A stretch of 64,000 nucleotides of DNA, from positions 54,537 to 118,536 of the forward strand of contig NZ_FPBO01000028.1 of NCBI RefSeq assembly GCF_900116645.1. Reading direction: 5' to 3'. The position numbers and the translations under genes are program-made. The notes below the pieces were generated by a model. That model did no database searches. It was not told the origin of the DNA and saw nothing but the letters and a program-made list of their open reading frames with translations. Position 1 is the stretch's first letter; every line of letters starts with the position of its first letter. Shown here in pieces: positions 44,971 through 53,952 of this stretch. Origin of the DNA: Pseudoduganella namucuonensis (GTDB taxonomy: Bacteria > Pseudomonadota > Gammaproteobacteria > Burkholderiales > Burkholderiaceae_D).

Positions 44971-46023
44971 ATGACAATCAAAATATCCATCGACTGCATG
45001 GGCGGAGATCACGGCCCGTCTGTCACCATTCCTGCCGCCATTTCCTTCGCTAAACGGGAGCCCGAAGCCGAGCTGATCCTCGTTGGCCTGGAAAACGTCA
45101 TTCGCGCCGAGCTCAAAAAGCACCACGCCGAGAACCTGCCCCGCATCTCCGTCCAGCACGCCTCCGAACAGGTGACCATGGACGATCCGCTCGAAGTGGC
45201 GCTGCGCCGCAAGAAGGACTCCTCGATGCGCGTGGCGGTCGAGCAAGTCAAGGACGGCAAGGCGCACGCCGCCGTCTCGGCCGGCAACACCGGCGCCCTG
45301 ATGGCCGTCTCGCGCTACGTGCTCAAGACCATGGCCGGCGTCGACCGCCCCGCCATTTGCAGCATCCTGCCCAACGAGAAGAACGGCCCCACCTACATGC
45401 TGGACCTGGGCGCGAATGTCGATTGCGAGCCGCACCATTTGCACCAGTTCGCCATCATGGGCTCCGTGCTGGTCAGCGCCATGGAGGGCATAGCGCGCCC
45501 GACCATCGGCCTGCTGAACGTGGGCACCGAGGACATCAAGGGCAACGAGGTCGTCAAGCTCACCAGCAAGCTGCTGCAGGCCGACCACGAGCGCGGCGCG
45601 CTCAATTTCCACGGCAACGTGGAAGGCAACGATATTTTCAAGGGAACGGTCGATCTGGTGGTGTGCGACGGTTTCGTTGGCAATGTGACCTTGAAGGCCG
45701 TCGAGGGCCTGGGCCACTTCGTCAAGAGTGTGATCACCACTGAATTCAAGCGCAACATCTTCACGATGCTGGGCGCGCTGATCGGCAATGGCGCGCTGAA
45801 GGCGATGAAAAACAAGTTCAACCCTTCCCGCTACAACGGCGCCAGTCTGCTGGGCCTGCGCGGCCTGGTGTTCAAGAGCCACGGCGGAGCCGACGCTTAT
45901 TCCTTTGAATGGGCGATCCGGCGCGCGTATGATGCTGCAAAAAATGACGTGCAGGCGCATTTGTCGACGATGATCGCCGAACTGATGCCCCGCAGCACGG
46001 AGACAACGCAAGAGCCGGTATAA
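44971..46023 (+). CDS. plsX: phosphate acyltransferase PlsX
   Basis: 350 aa. ISIDCMGGDHGPSVTIPAAI and SAGNTGALMAVSR, IEGIARP-type EGIARPTIGLLNVGTED, and VVCDGFVGNVTLKAVEG are the family blocks. It makes acyl-phosphate from acyl-ACP for phospholipid synthesis at the inner membrane face. First gene of the fatty-acid cluster plsX-fabH-fabD-fabG-acpP-fabF. Confidence 0.97.
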   Translation: MTIKISIDCMGGDHGPSVTIPAAISFAKREPEAELILVGLENVIRAELKKHHAENLPRISVQHASEQVTMDDPLEVALRRKKDSSMRVAVEQVKDGKAHAAVSAGNTGALMAVSRYVLKTMAGVDRPAICSILPNEKNGPTYMLDLGANVDCEPHHLHQFAIMGSVLVSAMEGIARPTIGLLNVGTEDIKGNEVVKLTSKLLQADHERGALNFHGNVEGNDIFKGTVDLVVCDGFVGNVTLKAVEGLGHFVKSVITTEFKRNIFTMLGALIGNGALKAMKNKFNPSRYNGASLLGLRGLVFKSHGGADAYSFEWAIRRAYDAAKNDVQAHLSTMIAELMPRSTETTQEPV

Positions 46024-46065
46024 CGCCACGCGCGCGAGCCGGCCCGCTTATCTGGGACGATACGG

Positions 46066-47052
46066 ATGACTTTGTACAGCAAAATTATAGGCACCGGCAG
46101 TTATCTGCCAGAACAACGAGTGACCAATGAGGACCTGACCGTGCAACTGGCGGCCAAGGGCATAGAGACGTCGGACGAATGGATCACCAGCCGCAGCGGC
46201 ATCTCGGCGCGCCACTACGCGGCGCCCGAGCAGAACTCGTCGGACCTGGCGGTGCACGCCGCCAGGAAAGCGCTGGAGATGGCCGGCCTGAAGCCCGATG
46301 ACATCGACCTGATCATCGTCGCCAGCTCCACGCCGGACTTCTTCGGCAGCTTCCCCAGCACCGCCTGCATCGTGCAGCGCAAGCTGGGCATGACCAACCA
46401 CAGCGCGGCGGTGGACGTGCAGGCCGTCTGCAGCGGCTTTGTCTACGCCGTTTCGACCGCCGACGCCTTCATCAGGGCCGGCGTGCACAAGAACGTGCTG
46501 GTGATCGGCTCCGAGGTGTTCTCGCGCATCCTCAATTTCGAGGACCGCACCACCTGCGTGCTGTTCGGCGACGGCGCCGGCGCCATTGTCATGAGCGCCT
46601 CGGAGGAACCGGGCATCCTGGCCACCAAGCTGCACGCCGACGGCCGCCACGCGGACATCCTCAGCATCCCCGGCAACCTGTCCGGCGGCGCGGTGGCGGG
46701 TAGTTCCTACCTGTTCATGGATGGCCCGGCGGTGTTCAAGCTGGCCGTGACGGTGCTGGAGCAGGTCGCCAACGAGGCGCTGGAGCACGCCGGCATGACC
46801 GCCGGCCAGATCGACTGGCTGATCCCGCACCAGGCCAACATCCGCATCATGAAGGGCACCGCCAAGAAGCTGGGCATGCCGCTGGAAAAGATGGTGGTCA
46901 CGGTGGACCAGCACGGCAACACCTCGGCCGCGTCGATCCCGCTGGCGCTGGACATCGCCGTGCGCGATGGCCGCATCAAGAAGGGCGATCACGTGATGAT
47001 GGAAGGCGTAGGCGGCGGCTTCACGTGGGGCGCCGTCCTCGTGAGGATGTAA
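46066..47052 (+). CDS. fabH: 3-oxoacyl-ACP synthase III FabH
   Basis: 328 aa. Catalytic triad Cys122 (DVQAVCSGFVYAV), His255 (WLIPHQANIRI) and Asn285 (GNTSAAS). It condenses acetyl-CoA with malonyl-ACP to start fatty-acid synthesis. It follows plsX by 42 bp. Confidence 0.97.
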   Translation: MTLYSKIIGTGSYLPEQRVTNEDLTVQLAAKGIETSDEWITSRSGISARHYAAPEQNSSDLAVHAARKALEMAGLKPDDIDLIIVASSTPDFFGSFPSTACIVQRKLGMTNHSAAVDVQAVCSGFVYAVSTADAFIRAGVHKNVLVIGSEVFSRILNFEDRTTCVLFGDGAGAIVMSASEEPGILATKLHADGRHADILSIPGNLSGGAVAGSSYLFMDGPAVFKLAVTVLEQVANEALEHAGMTAGQIDWLIPHQANIRIMKGTAKKLGMPLEKMVVTVDQHGNTSAASIPLALDIAVRDGRIKKGDHVMMEGVGGGFTWGAVLVRM

Positions 47053-47179
47053 GGTTCGGCCCGAGGCGGTAAAATAAGGGCCCTCTTTAGAATTAGAGTT
47101 CTACCCATTTGGGGCGCGGCGGGTGCCACACCATAAGATTCCCGCCGTTGGCCCCCTTTGACAAAAGAACGAGACAGAT

Positions 47180-48121
47180 ATGACCAAATTTGCATTTGTA
47201 TTCCCAGGCCAGGGTTCGCAGGCGATCGCGATGATGGACGGCTTCGCCGGCAATCCCGTGGTCGCGCAGACCATCGCCGAGGCGTCGGACGCCCTCGGTT
47301 TCGACATCGGCAAGCTGATGGCCGAAGGTCCGAAGGAAGCGCTGGACCTGACCACCAACACCCAGCCCGTCATGCTGACGGCCGGCGTCGCGGCCTACCG
47401 CGCCTGGATCGCCGCCGGCGGCCCGGTGCCGTCGGTGATGGCCGGCCACAGCCTGGGCGAGTATTCCGCACTGGTCGCCGCCGGCGTGATCGCCTTCAAG
47501 GACGCGGTGCCGCTGGTGCGCTTCCGCGCGCAGGCGATGCAGGAAGCCGTGCCGGTCGGCCAGGGCGGCATGGCCGTGGTGCTGGGCCTGTCCGATGACG
47601 ACGTGCGCGCCGCCTGCGCCGAGGCCGCCGCGGCCGACGCCAGCCAGGTGGTCGAGCCGGTCAACTTCAACGCGCCCGCGCAAGTGGTGATCGCGGGCCA
47701 TACCGGCGCCGTCGAACGCGCCTGCGAGATCGCCAAGGCCAAGGGCGCCAAGCGCGCCATGAAGCTGCCGGTGTCCGCGCCGTTCCACTCGACCCTGCTC
47801 AAGCCCGCGTCGGACCGCCTGAACGAATACATGGCCGGCCTGAATTTCTCGGCGCCGCGGATCGCCCTGATCAACAACGTCGACGTGGCCGTGGTGAACG
47901 ACCCGGCCGCCATCAAGGACGCCCTGGTGCGCCAGGCCGCGCGCCCCGTGCGCTGGGTGGAAACCATGCAGCTGGTCGCCAACGACGGCATCACCCAGGT
48001 GGTCGAATGCGGCCCGGGCAAGGTCCTGATGGGCCTGGCCAAACGCATCGACGCGCGCCTGGTGGGCGACGCCATCACCGACCAGGCCTCCCTGGAGCGT
48101 GTGCTGGCCTCGCTGAAATAA
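47180..48121 (+). CDS. fabD: malonyl-CoA:ACP transacylase FabD
   Basis: 313 aa. FVFPGQGSQ at the start, nucleophile Ser91 in AGHSLGEYSA, catalytic His203 in SAPFHSTLL, and VVECGPGKVLMGL near the end. Loads malonyl groups onto ACP. A 127-bp gap separates it from fabH, longer than other gaps in the cluster, with a -10-like TAAAAT, so a secondary promoter is possible. Confidence 0.97.
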   Translation: MTKFAFVFPGQGSQAIAMMDGFAGNPVVAQTIAEASDALGFDIGKLMAEGPKEALDLTTNTQPVMLTAGVAAYRAWIAAGGPVPSVMAGHSLGEYSALVAAGVIAFKDAVPLVRFRAQAMQEAVPVGQGGMAVVLGLSDDDVRAACAEAAAADASQVVEPVNFNAPAQVVIAGHTGAVERACEIAKAKGAKRAMKLPVSAPFHSTLLKPASDRLNEYMAGLNFSAPRIALINNVDVAVVNDPAAIKDALVRQAARPVRWVETMQLVANDGITQVVECGPGKVLMGLAKRIDARLVGDAITDQASLERVLASLK

Positions 48122-48141
48122 GTTAATCGATAAGGAAACAC

Positions 48142-48888
48142 ATGACTCTGGCAAATCAAGTCGCCCTGGTTACGGGCGCATCGCGCGGCATCGGCAAGGC
48201 CATCGCGCAGGAACTGGCCAAGCAGGGCGCGCGCGTGATCGGCACCGCCACCACCGAGGCCGGCGCCGAAGCCATTTCCGCCTACCTGGCCGAGATCGGC
48301 CCCGAGGCCGGCAAGGGCCTGGTGCTGAACGTGACCGACGCCGTGCGCTGCGCGGCCGTGATCGACGAGATCACCAAGACCTGGGGCGCGGTCGGCATCC
48401 TGGTCAACAACGCCGGCATCACGCAGGATCAATTGGCCATGCGCATGAAGGACGAGGAATGGGACAGCGTCATCGCCACCAACCTCAGTTCCGTCGGCCG
48501 CCTGTCGCGCGCCGTCCTGCGGGGCATGATGAAAGCGAAGACCGGGCGTATCATCAACATCACCTCGGTGGTGGCCTCGGCCGGCAATCCGGGCCAGATG
48601 AACTACGCGGCGGCCAAGGCCGGCGTGGAGGGCATGGGCCGCGCGCTGGCGCGCGAAATCGGCAGCCGCAACATCACCGTCAACAGCGTGGCGCCGGGCT
48701 TCATCGACACCGACATGACCAAGTCGCTGGGCGACGACCAGCACGCGGCGCTGCTCACGCAGATCCCGCTGGGCCGCCTGGGCAAGCCGGAGGACATCGC
48801 CGCGGCGGTCGCCTTCCTGGCCTCGCCGCAAGCGGCGTATATCACCGGCACGACCCTGCACGTGAACGGCGGTATGTATATGAATTGA
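48142..48888 (+). CDS. fabG: 3-oxoacyl-ACP reductase FabG
   Basis: 248 aa. NADPH-binding TGASRGIGKAIA, catalytic Ser142, Tyr155 and Lys159 (TSVVASAGNPGQMNYAAAKAG), VNSVAPGFIDTDMT. AAGGAAACAC before the ATG. Reduces 3-oxoacyl-ACP in elongation. Confidence 0.97.
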   Translation: MTLANQVALVTGASRGIGKAIAQELAKQGARVIGTATTEAGAEAISAYLAEIGPEAGKGLVLNVTDAVRCAAVIDEITKTWGAVGILVNNAGITQDQLAMRMKDEEWDSVIATNLSSVGRLSRAVLRGMMKAKTGRIINITSVVASAGNPGQMNYAAAKAGVEGMGRALAREIGSRNITVNSVAPGFIDTDMTKSLGDDQHAALLTQIPLGRLGKPEDIAAAVAFLASPQAAYITGTTLHVNGGMYMN

Positions 48889-48988
48889 TGGCCGCGCGCG
48901 GCCCGTAAGCCGCGCTTTGCTATCTTTTAAGAGAGATTTCGGCGCAAATAGCAGCAGCAGCCGAAATTAGTTTTTCAGCGCGCAAACC

Positions 48989-48997
48989 TGATAAAAT
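48989..48997 (+). promoter_or_regulatory. extended -10 promoter of acpP
   Basis: TGATAAAAT (TGnTAAAAT) 36 bp before the acpP ATG in an AT-richer gap of 145 bp after fabG. A separate promoter for acpP fits the need for very abundant ACP. Confidence 0.5.
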
Positions 48998-49033
48998 GCG
49001 CGCTTTCCGTAACAAACAAAATGGAGCCATAAC

Positions 49034-49276
49034 ATGTCGGATATCGAACAACGCGTAAAAAAGATCGTCGCAGAACAACTGGGCGTCGCAGAAGCAGACA
49101 TCAAAACCGAATCGTCGTTCGTTGACGATCTGGGCGCTGACTCCCTGGACACCGTTGAACTGGTCATGGCACTGGAAGACGAGTTCGAAATGGAAATCCC
49201 TGACGAACAAGCCGAGAAGATCACCACCGTGCAGCAAGCCATCGACTACGCCACCGCGCACGTCAAGGCTGCCTAA
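49034..49276 (+). CDS. acpP: acyl carrier protein
   Basis: 80 aa, acidic. The phosphopantetheine attachment Ser37 is in DDLGADSLDTVELVMALE. Its activating enzyme AcpS is encoded later in the window (60875). Codon use here is less GC-extreme, usual for a highly expressed gene. Confidence 0.98.
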   Translation: MSDIEQRVKKIVAEQLGVAEADIKTESSFVDDLGADSLDTVELVMALEDEFEMEIPDEQAEKITTVQQAIDYATAHVKAA

Positions 49277-49305
49277 GCCTGCCCGATCGACTCCAGGAGA
49301 ATCGC

Positions 49306-50550
49306 TTGAGTTCTAAAAACCGTCGTGTAGTGGTCACCGGCCTCGGCTGCGTGTCACCCGTCGGCAATACCATTGCCGAAGCGTGGAGCGCAGTTACTGA
49401 GGGTAAGTCGGGGATCGCCAACATCACCAAGTTTGATGCGCAGCCATTTTCTACCCGCTTCGCCGGTGAAGTGAAGGGCTTCAATATCGAGGATTACATC
49501 CCCGGTAAGGAAGCGCGCCATATGGATACGTTCATCCACTTTGGCATGGCAGCCGGCATTCAGGCGATCCAGGACGCGGGCCTGGTCGTCACCGAGGAAA
49601 ACGCCGACCGCGTCGGTGTCATCATCGGTTCCGGCATCGGCGGCCTGCCGATGATCGAAGAGCAAAAGGCCGATTACGACAAGCGCGGACCGCGCCGTAT
49701 CTCGCCGTTCTTCGTGCCGGCCTCGATCATCAATATGATTTCGGGCAACCTGTCCATCAAGTACGGCATGCGCGGCCCCAACCTGGCGATCGTGACGGCC
49801 TGCACCACCGGCCTGCACAGCATTGGCGCGGCGGCCCGCCTGATCGAGTACGGCGACGCCGACGTGATGGTGGCCGGCGGCGCGGAATCGACCGTGTCCC
49901 CGCTGGGCCTGGGCGGCTTCGCCACGGCGCGCGCGCTGTCCAGCCGCAACGACGACCCCGCGACCGCGTCCCGTCCATGGGACAAGGACCGCGACGGCTT
50001 CGTGCTGGGCGAGGGCGCCGGCGTCATGGTGCTGGAAGAGTACGAGCACGCGAAAGCGCGCGGCGCCAGGATCTACGCGGAAGTCCACGGCTTCGGCATG
50101 ACGGCGGACGCCTACCACATGACGTCGCCGCTGGAAGACGGCAGCGGCGGCAGCAAGGCGGTGATCGCGGCCCTGAAAAACTCCGGCATCAACCCGGACC
50201 AGGTGCAATACGTGAACGCGCACGGCACCTCCACGCCACTGGGCGACCAGGCGGAAGTGGTGGGCATCAAGCGCACCTTCGGCGACCACGCCAAGCAGAT
50301 GGTGGTCAGCTCGACCAAGTCCATGACGGGCCACCTGCTGGGCGGCGCCGGCGGTCTGGAAGCGGTGTTTACGGTACTGGCCATCCACCACCAAGTGGTG
50401 CCGCCGACCATCAACATCTTCAACCAGGACCCCGCCTGCGACCTGGACTTCTGCGCCAACGTGGCGCGCGACATGAAGATCCAGTACGCGGTGAAAAACT
50501 CGTTCGGCTTCGGCGGCACCAACGGCAGCCTCGTGTTCGGAAAAGTTTGA
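49306..50550 (+). CDS. fabF: 3-oxoacyl-ACP synthase II FabF
   Basis: 414 aa, start TTG 49306 with CAGGAG seven bases before. Catalytic Cys166 (VTACTTGLHSIG), His306 (VNAHGTSTPLGD) and His343 (MTGHLLGGAGG). Elongates acyl-ACP and controls temperature-dependent unsaturated chain content. Two hairpins follow the stop. Confidence 0.97.
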   Translation: MSSKNRRVVVTGLGCVSPVGNTIAEAWSAVTEGKSGIANITKFDAQPFSTRFAGEVKGFNIEDYIPGKEARHMDTFIHFGMAAGIQAIQDAGLVVTEENADRVGVIIGSGIGGLPMIEEQKADYDKRGPRRISPFFVPASIINMISGNLSIKYGMRGPNLAIVTACTTGLHSIGAAARLIEYGDADVMVAGGAESTVSPLGLGGFATARALSSRNDDPATASRPWDKDRDGFVLGEGAGVMVLEEYEHAKARGARIYAEVHGFGMTADAYHMTSPLEDGSGGSKAVIAALKNSGINPDQVQYVNAHGTSTPLGDQAEVVGIKRTFGDHAKQMVVSSTKSMTGHLLGGAGGLEAVFTVLAIHHQVVPPTINIFNQDPACDLDFCANVARDMKIQYAVKNSFGFGGTNGSLVFGKV

Positions 50551-50560
50551 ACCTTTCAGC

Positions 50561-50616
50561 CTCGCTCCGGTCGAACCGGAGTGAGCGCTGAGTCGGTGCC
50601 GGCGCCCGCCGGCACC
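50561..50616 (+). terminator. tandem hairpins after fabF
   Basis: First hairpin CTCGCTCCGGT-CGA-ACCGGAGTGAG (50561-50585, one G-T pair); second GGTGCCGGC-GCCC-GCCGGCACC (50595-50616). No T-run, but two strong stems in a row argue for an end or processing point of the fab transcript, and against a coding start at 50581. Confidence 0.5.
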
Positions 50617-50661
50617 CGACGCCCGGCCATCCGCCGTAACTCCCTTGTTTTTACTGTGGTC

Positions 50662-51129
50662 ATGACTATCGAGGTCACCGCCATTGTTCGTCCATCCCCA
50701 TGCCTGCGCCGGCTGCGGACGGCGTTCGCCATGGCGCTGCTGGCCGCCGCCGCGTGGCTGGCGCTGACCGGCGCGCCGCTGGCCGGCCCGCGCCTGATCG
50801 CCGCGGCTTTGCCCCCCGTCATGGCGCTGGCTGCCCTCGCGGGGCTATGTCCGCCGATTCTTTACGGCGCCCACGCGAAGGCGCACCGAATTGACATTTC
50901 GCGTGTCGGCCAGCTACGGCTGGCGGTATACCTGCATGCAGAGGGGGGCGCCGGCGAGCGCGTGACGCTGCTGGGCGGCGCGCTGCTGTGGCCCTGGCTG
51001 CTGGTGCTGCCCTTGCGGCGCGACGATGGCGGCGCGGCGCTGCTGGTGGTGCTGCCGGACAGCGTGGCGCCCGGCGAGTTCCGTCCGCTGGCGCTCGCGT
51101 GCCGCGCCTGCGCGGAGAAAAATCTTTGA
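50662..51129 (+). CDS. YgfX-like small membrane protein
   Basis: 155 aa from ATG 50662; a GTG at 50581 in frame would start within the hairpins and is less likely. Two adjacent hydrophobic helices (FAMALLAAAAWLALTGA and LIAAALPPVMALAALAGLC) followed by a cytoplasmic beta-rich part (QLRLAVYLHAEGGAGERVTLLGG) is the layout of YgfX/CptA. Position between fabF and rpoE is usual in related genomes. In E. coli YgfX has been described as inhibiting cytoskeletal proteins; here function is open. Its stop codon overlaps the rpoE promoter. Confidence 0.6.
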   Translation: MTIEVTAIVRPSPCLRRLRTAFAMALLAAAAWLALTGAPLAGPRLIAAALPPVMALAALAGLCPPILYGAHAKAHRIDISRVGQLRLAVYLHAEGGAGERVTLLGGALLWPWLLVLPLRRDDGGAALLVVLPDSVAPGEFRPLALACRACAEKNL

Positions 51130-51154
51130 ACTTCTTGCGGTAAGCTTGCTCTAA
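51128..51154 (+). promoter_or_regulatory. sigma-E-type promoter of rpoE
   Basis: GAACTT (51128-51133), 16-bp spacer and TCTAA (51150-51154) match the sigma-E consensus GAACTT-N16-TCTGA except for one base. It lies 39 bp before the rpoE start, so the factor is likely autoregulated. Confidence 0.75.
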
Positions 51155-51193
51155 GGCAGTATAGAGCCCGCTGCCGCCACCGGGGAACACGGC

Positions 51194-51796
51194 GTGACGA
51201 CAGAACGCGAAAGCGATCAGTTGCTGGTGGATCGGGCCAAGGAAGGCGAGCGGCAGGCGTTCGACCTACTGGTGGCCAAGTACCAGCGCAGGCTGCTGCG
51301 CTTGCTCGCGCGCATCGTGCACGACCCGGTGGAGGCGGAGGATGTGGTACAGGAAACCTTTATTAAGGCGTATCGCGCGCTGCGGCATTTCCGCGGCGAC
51401 TCGGCGTTTTATACTTGGCTGTACCGTATCGGGGTGAACACGGCGAAGAACCATCTCGCCGGGCAAAACCGCCGCACGCCGACGTCGACGGGCACGGACG
51501 CCGAACAGGCGGAGGGGCAAGAGCATGGCGAACAGCTGCACGACATCAGCACGCCGGAATCCATGCTGGCCACCAAGCAGATCGCGCAGACGGTCAACGC
51601 GGCCATCGACGCGCTGCCGGTGGACCTGCGCACGGCCATCGTGCTGCGCGAGATAGAGGGCCTGAGCTATGAGGAGATCGCCGACATCATGGCCTGCCCG
51701 ATCGGCACCGTGCGCAGCCGCATTTTCCGGGCGCGCGAGGTGGTGGCGGAGAAGCTGAAGCCCTTGCTGGAGCGGGCTGCGGACAGGCGCTGGTAG
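51194..51796 (+). CDS. rpoE: ECF RNA polymerase sigma-E factor
   Basis: 200 aa from GTG 51194. Region 2 (LVAKYQRRLLRLLARIVHDPVEAEDVVQETFIKAYRAL) and region 4 (LPVDLRTAIVLREIEGLSYEEIADIMACPIGTVRSRIFRAR) are complete. Directs the envelope-stress response to misfolded outer-membrane proteins. rseA follows 25 bp later and degQ after that. Confidence 0.95.
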   Translation: MTTERESDQLLVDRAKEGERQAFDLLVAKYQRRLLRLLARIVHDPVEAEDVVQETFIKAYRALRHFRGDSAFYTWLYRIGVNTAKNHLAGQNRRTPTSTGTDAEQAEGQEHGEQLHDISTPESMLATKQIAQTVNAAIDALPVDLRTAIVLREIEGLSYEEIADIMACPIGTVRSRIFRAREVVAEKLKPLLERAADRRW

Positions 51797-51821
51797 GCCT
51801 TTGACAACTGGACCGGAAGAC

Positions 51822-52145
51822 ATGCACAAGAAACAACGACTCTCCGCGCTGATGGACGGCGAACTGGCCGGGCTGGACACCGAGCAGGCGATGGCCGAGC
51901 TGTCGGAGCCGGCGGGGCAGGCCACGTGGCGCAGCTACCGCGCCATCGGCGAGACCTTGCGCGCGGACCAGCCGGAACTGAGCGAGGGCTTCGCCGCCAG
52001 TCTCGCCGCGCGGCTGGACGCCGAGCCGGCACCGGGCGCGCGCGCGCCGCGCCGCCGGTCACCCGCCAAGCCGCGGCCGGCGCCGGACGCCGCCGAGGCG
52101 GAGCAGGAGGGCGCGCCGCCCGCCACGATCCTGGCCACCCCCTAA
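51822..52145 (+). CDS. rseA: sigma-E negative regulator RseA, without visible membrane segment
   Basis: 107 aa from ATG 51822 (CGGAAGA before it). KKQRLSALMDGELAGLD and WRSYRAIGETLR match the anti-sigma domain of RseA that grips RpoE. The remainder is Arg/Pro/Ala/Glu-rich (APRRRSPAKPRPAPDAAEAE) and stops at ILATP without any hydrophobic helix, whereas E. coli RseA continues through the membrane into the periplasm. No rseB follows. Release by regulated proteolysis would need another mechanism if this is the whole protein. Confidence 0.85.
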   Translation: MHKKQRLSALMDGELAGLDTEQAMAELSEPAGQATWRSYRAIGETLRADQPELSEGFAASLAARLDAEPAPGARAPRRRSPAKPRPAPDAAEAEQEGAPPATILATP

Positions 52146-52375
52146 GGCCGGGCGGCGGCTGGGCGTATCGCAGCAACTTCTGCGCGCGTATCAACAGACG
52201 CTGCTGCCCACCGCGCAGGATGCGATCCAGCGCAAATCTCCCCCTTGAAAAACTTGCGGTTCGCAATATCTTGTGCATGCGGCAACGCCCGTTTTAGCTT
52301 ACCATGTGCTGTGCCCTGCGCCCCATGGCGGCGGGGCCGGCGAGCTATCCAGAAAAAACCAAACCGATGCCATCC

Positions 52376-53878
52376 ATGAAAACCAACTTCTCTACCGGTA
52401 GTAAAACGCTGTCCGCGCTGATGCTGAGCGCGGGTGTCCTGTTTGCCCCTGCTGTGCTGGGCCTGGCGCCCATGGCGCAGGCGGCCTCCACCGTCGCCGG
52501 CCTGCCCGATTTCGCCGACATGGTCGACAAGGTCGGCCCGGCCGTCGTCAACATCCGCACCACCGAGCGCGTCAAGTTGAGCCAGGGCGGCGCCGGGGCG
52601 CAGCCGGGCGAGGAGGAGATGCAGGAGTTCCTGCGGCGCTTCTTCGGCGGCGCGGTGCCCACCCCGCGCAATCCGGGCCAGGCCCCGCGCGGACGGCGCG
52701 GCACGCCGCAGCAGCAGGGCGACGAGGTGCAGCGCGGCGTCGGTTCCGGCTTCATCACCTCGCCGGACGGCTACGTGCTGACCAACGCCCACGTGGTGGA
52801 CGGCGCCGACGAGGTCTACGTGACCTTGACCGACAAGCGCGAATTCAAGGCCAAGGTGCTGGGCGCGGACGCCCGCACCGACGTGGCCCTGCTCAAGATC
52901 GACGGCGCCAAGCTGCCCAGCCTGACCATCGGCGACTCGGACAAGATCCGCGTGGGCGAGTGGGTGGTGGCGATCGGCTCGCCGTTCAACCTGGAAAACA
53001 CGGTCACGGCCGGCATCATCTCGGCCAAGTCGCGCGACACCGGCGAATACCTGCCGCTGATCCAGAGCGACGTGGCGGTCAACCCCGGCAACTCGGGCGG
53101 CCCCCTGATCAATATGCGCGGCGAGGTGATCGGCATCAATTCGCAGATCGCCACCCTGTCCGGCGGCTACAACGGCATCTCCTTCGCCGTGCCCATCGAC
53201 GAGGCCATGCGCGTGGCCGACCAGCTGAAGAAATCCGGCAAGGTCACCCGCGGCCGCATCGGCGTGCAGATCGGCGAGCTGAGCAAGGAAGTGGCCGAGT
53301 CGCTGGGCCTGAAGGGCTCGCAGGGCGCCGAGGTGACGCTGGTGGAGCCGGGCGGCCCCGCCGACAAGGGCGGCGTCAAGGCCGGCGACATCATCCTCAA
53401 GTTCAACGGCGTGCAGATCAACCGCTCGTCCGACCTGCCGCGCCTGGTGGGCGGCACCGCGCTGGGCAGCAAGGCCGTGGTGACCGTGTGGCGCAAGGGC
53501 GCGCAGCTGGACCTGCCGGTGACGGTGGTGGAGCTGGAGGCGGACAAGACGGCCAAGGCCGGCGGTCCGGCCGAGAAGGCCAAGCCCGAGATGGCCGCCT
53601 TCAACGCGCTGGGCTTCAAGGTCAGCGACCTGACGGCGGCGCAGCGCAAGGAGACGCAGCTGGACGGCGGCGTGGTGGTCGACGCCACCGAGGGCACGGC
53701 CGCCAAGGCCGGCCTGCGCCAGGGCGACATCCTGCTGCAGCTGAACAACGTGGAGATCAAGGACGCCAAGCAATTCAACGCGCTGGTGGCCAAGCTCGAT
53801 CCGAAGAAGGCGCACGTGGTGCTGGTGCGCCGCGGCGACGTGGCGCAGTTCATCCCGCTGCGCCCGGTGACCAAATAA
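52376..53878 (+). CDS. degQ: periplasmic Do/DegQ-type serine protease
   Basis: 500 aa from ATG 52376; an ATG at 52367 is also possible and neither has a clear ribosome site. Signal peptide MKTNFSTGSKTLSALMLSAG...AQAA. Catalytic triad in TNAHVVDGAD (His), DARTDVALLKID (Asp) and GNSGGPLINMRGEVIGI (Ser). Two PDZ domains follow (GRIGVQIGELSKEVAESLG; TEGTAAKAGLRQGDILLQL). Degrades or chaperones misfolded periplasmic proteins. Position behind rpoE-rseA fits membership of the sigma-E stress module; DegP versus DegQ naming is by convention. Confidence 0.93.
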   Translation: MKTNFSTGSKTLSALMLSAGVLFAPAVLGLAPMAQAASTVAGLPDFADMVDKVGPAVVNIRTTERVKLSQGGAGAQPGEEEMQEFLRRFFGGAVPTPRNPGQAPRGRRGTPQQQGDEVQRGVGSGFITSPDGYVLTNAHVVDGADEVYVTLTDKREFKAKVLGADARTDVALLKIDGAKLPSLTIGDSDKIRVGEWVVAIGSPFNLENTVTAGIISAKSRDTGEYLPLIQSDVAVNPGNSGGPLINMRGEVIGINSQIATLSGGYNGISFAVPIDEAMRVADQLKKSGKVTRGRIGVQIGELSKEVAESLGLKGSQGAEVTLVEPGGPADKGGVKAGDIILKFNGVQINRSSDLPRLVGGTALGSKAVVTVWRKGAQLDLPVTVVELEADKTAKAGGPAEKAKPEMAAFNALGFKVSDLTAAQRKETQLDGGVVVDATEGTAAKAGLRQGDILLQLNNVEIKDAKQFNALVAKLDPKKAHVVLVRRGDVAQFIPLRPVTK

Positions 53879-53895
53879 ACCCAACGGCAAATTCC

Positions 53896-53938
53896 GGGGT
53901 CGGACCCATTGGGTCTGACCCCCAGCCCTTCGCTTCGG
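53896..53938. repeat. REP-like GGGTCTGACCCC palindrome
   Basis: GGGGTCGGACCCA-T-TGGGTCTGACCCC (53896-53922, one mismatch) followed by CCCTTCGCTTCGGG. The right arm is the exact complement of the 13-mer in the maf element at 43130. It sits between degQ and the glutaredoxin-like gene and may end the degQ transcript. Confidence 0.75.
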
Positions 53939-53952
53939 GTTCAAAGTTTTTC

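Noticed and set aside
50581..50661. GTG 50581 as the start of the YgfX-like gene
   Set aside because: It lies inside two strong hairpins and lacks a ribosome site; the hydrophobic core begins after the ATG at 50662.
52147..52251. A short frame after rseA whose translation (RLGVSQQLLRAYQQTLLP) resembles the helical repeat of TolC-type proteins
   Set aside because: Only about 35 codons, no start or flanking remnants; the similarity is too weak to call a pseudogene.
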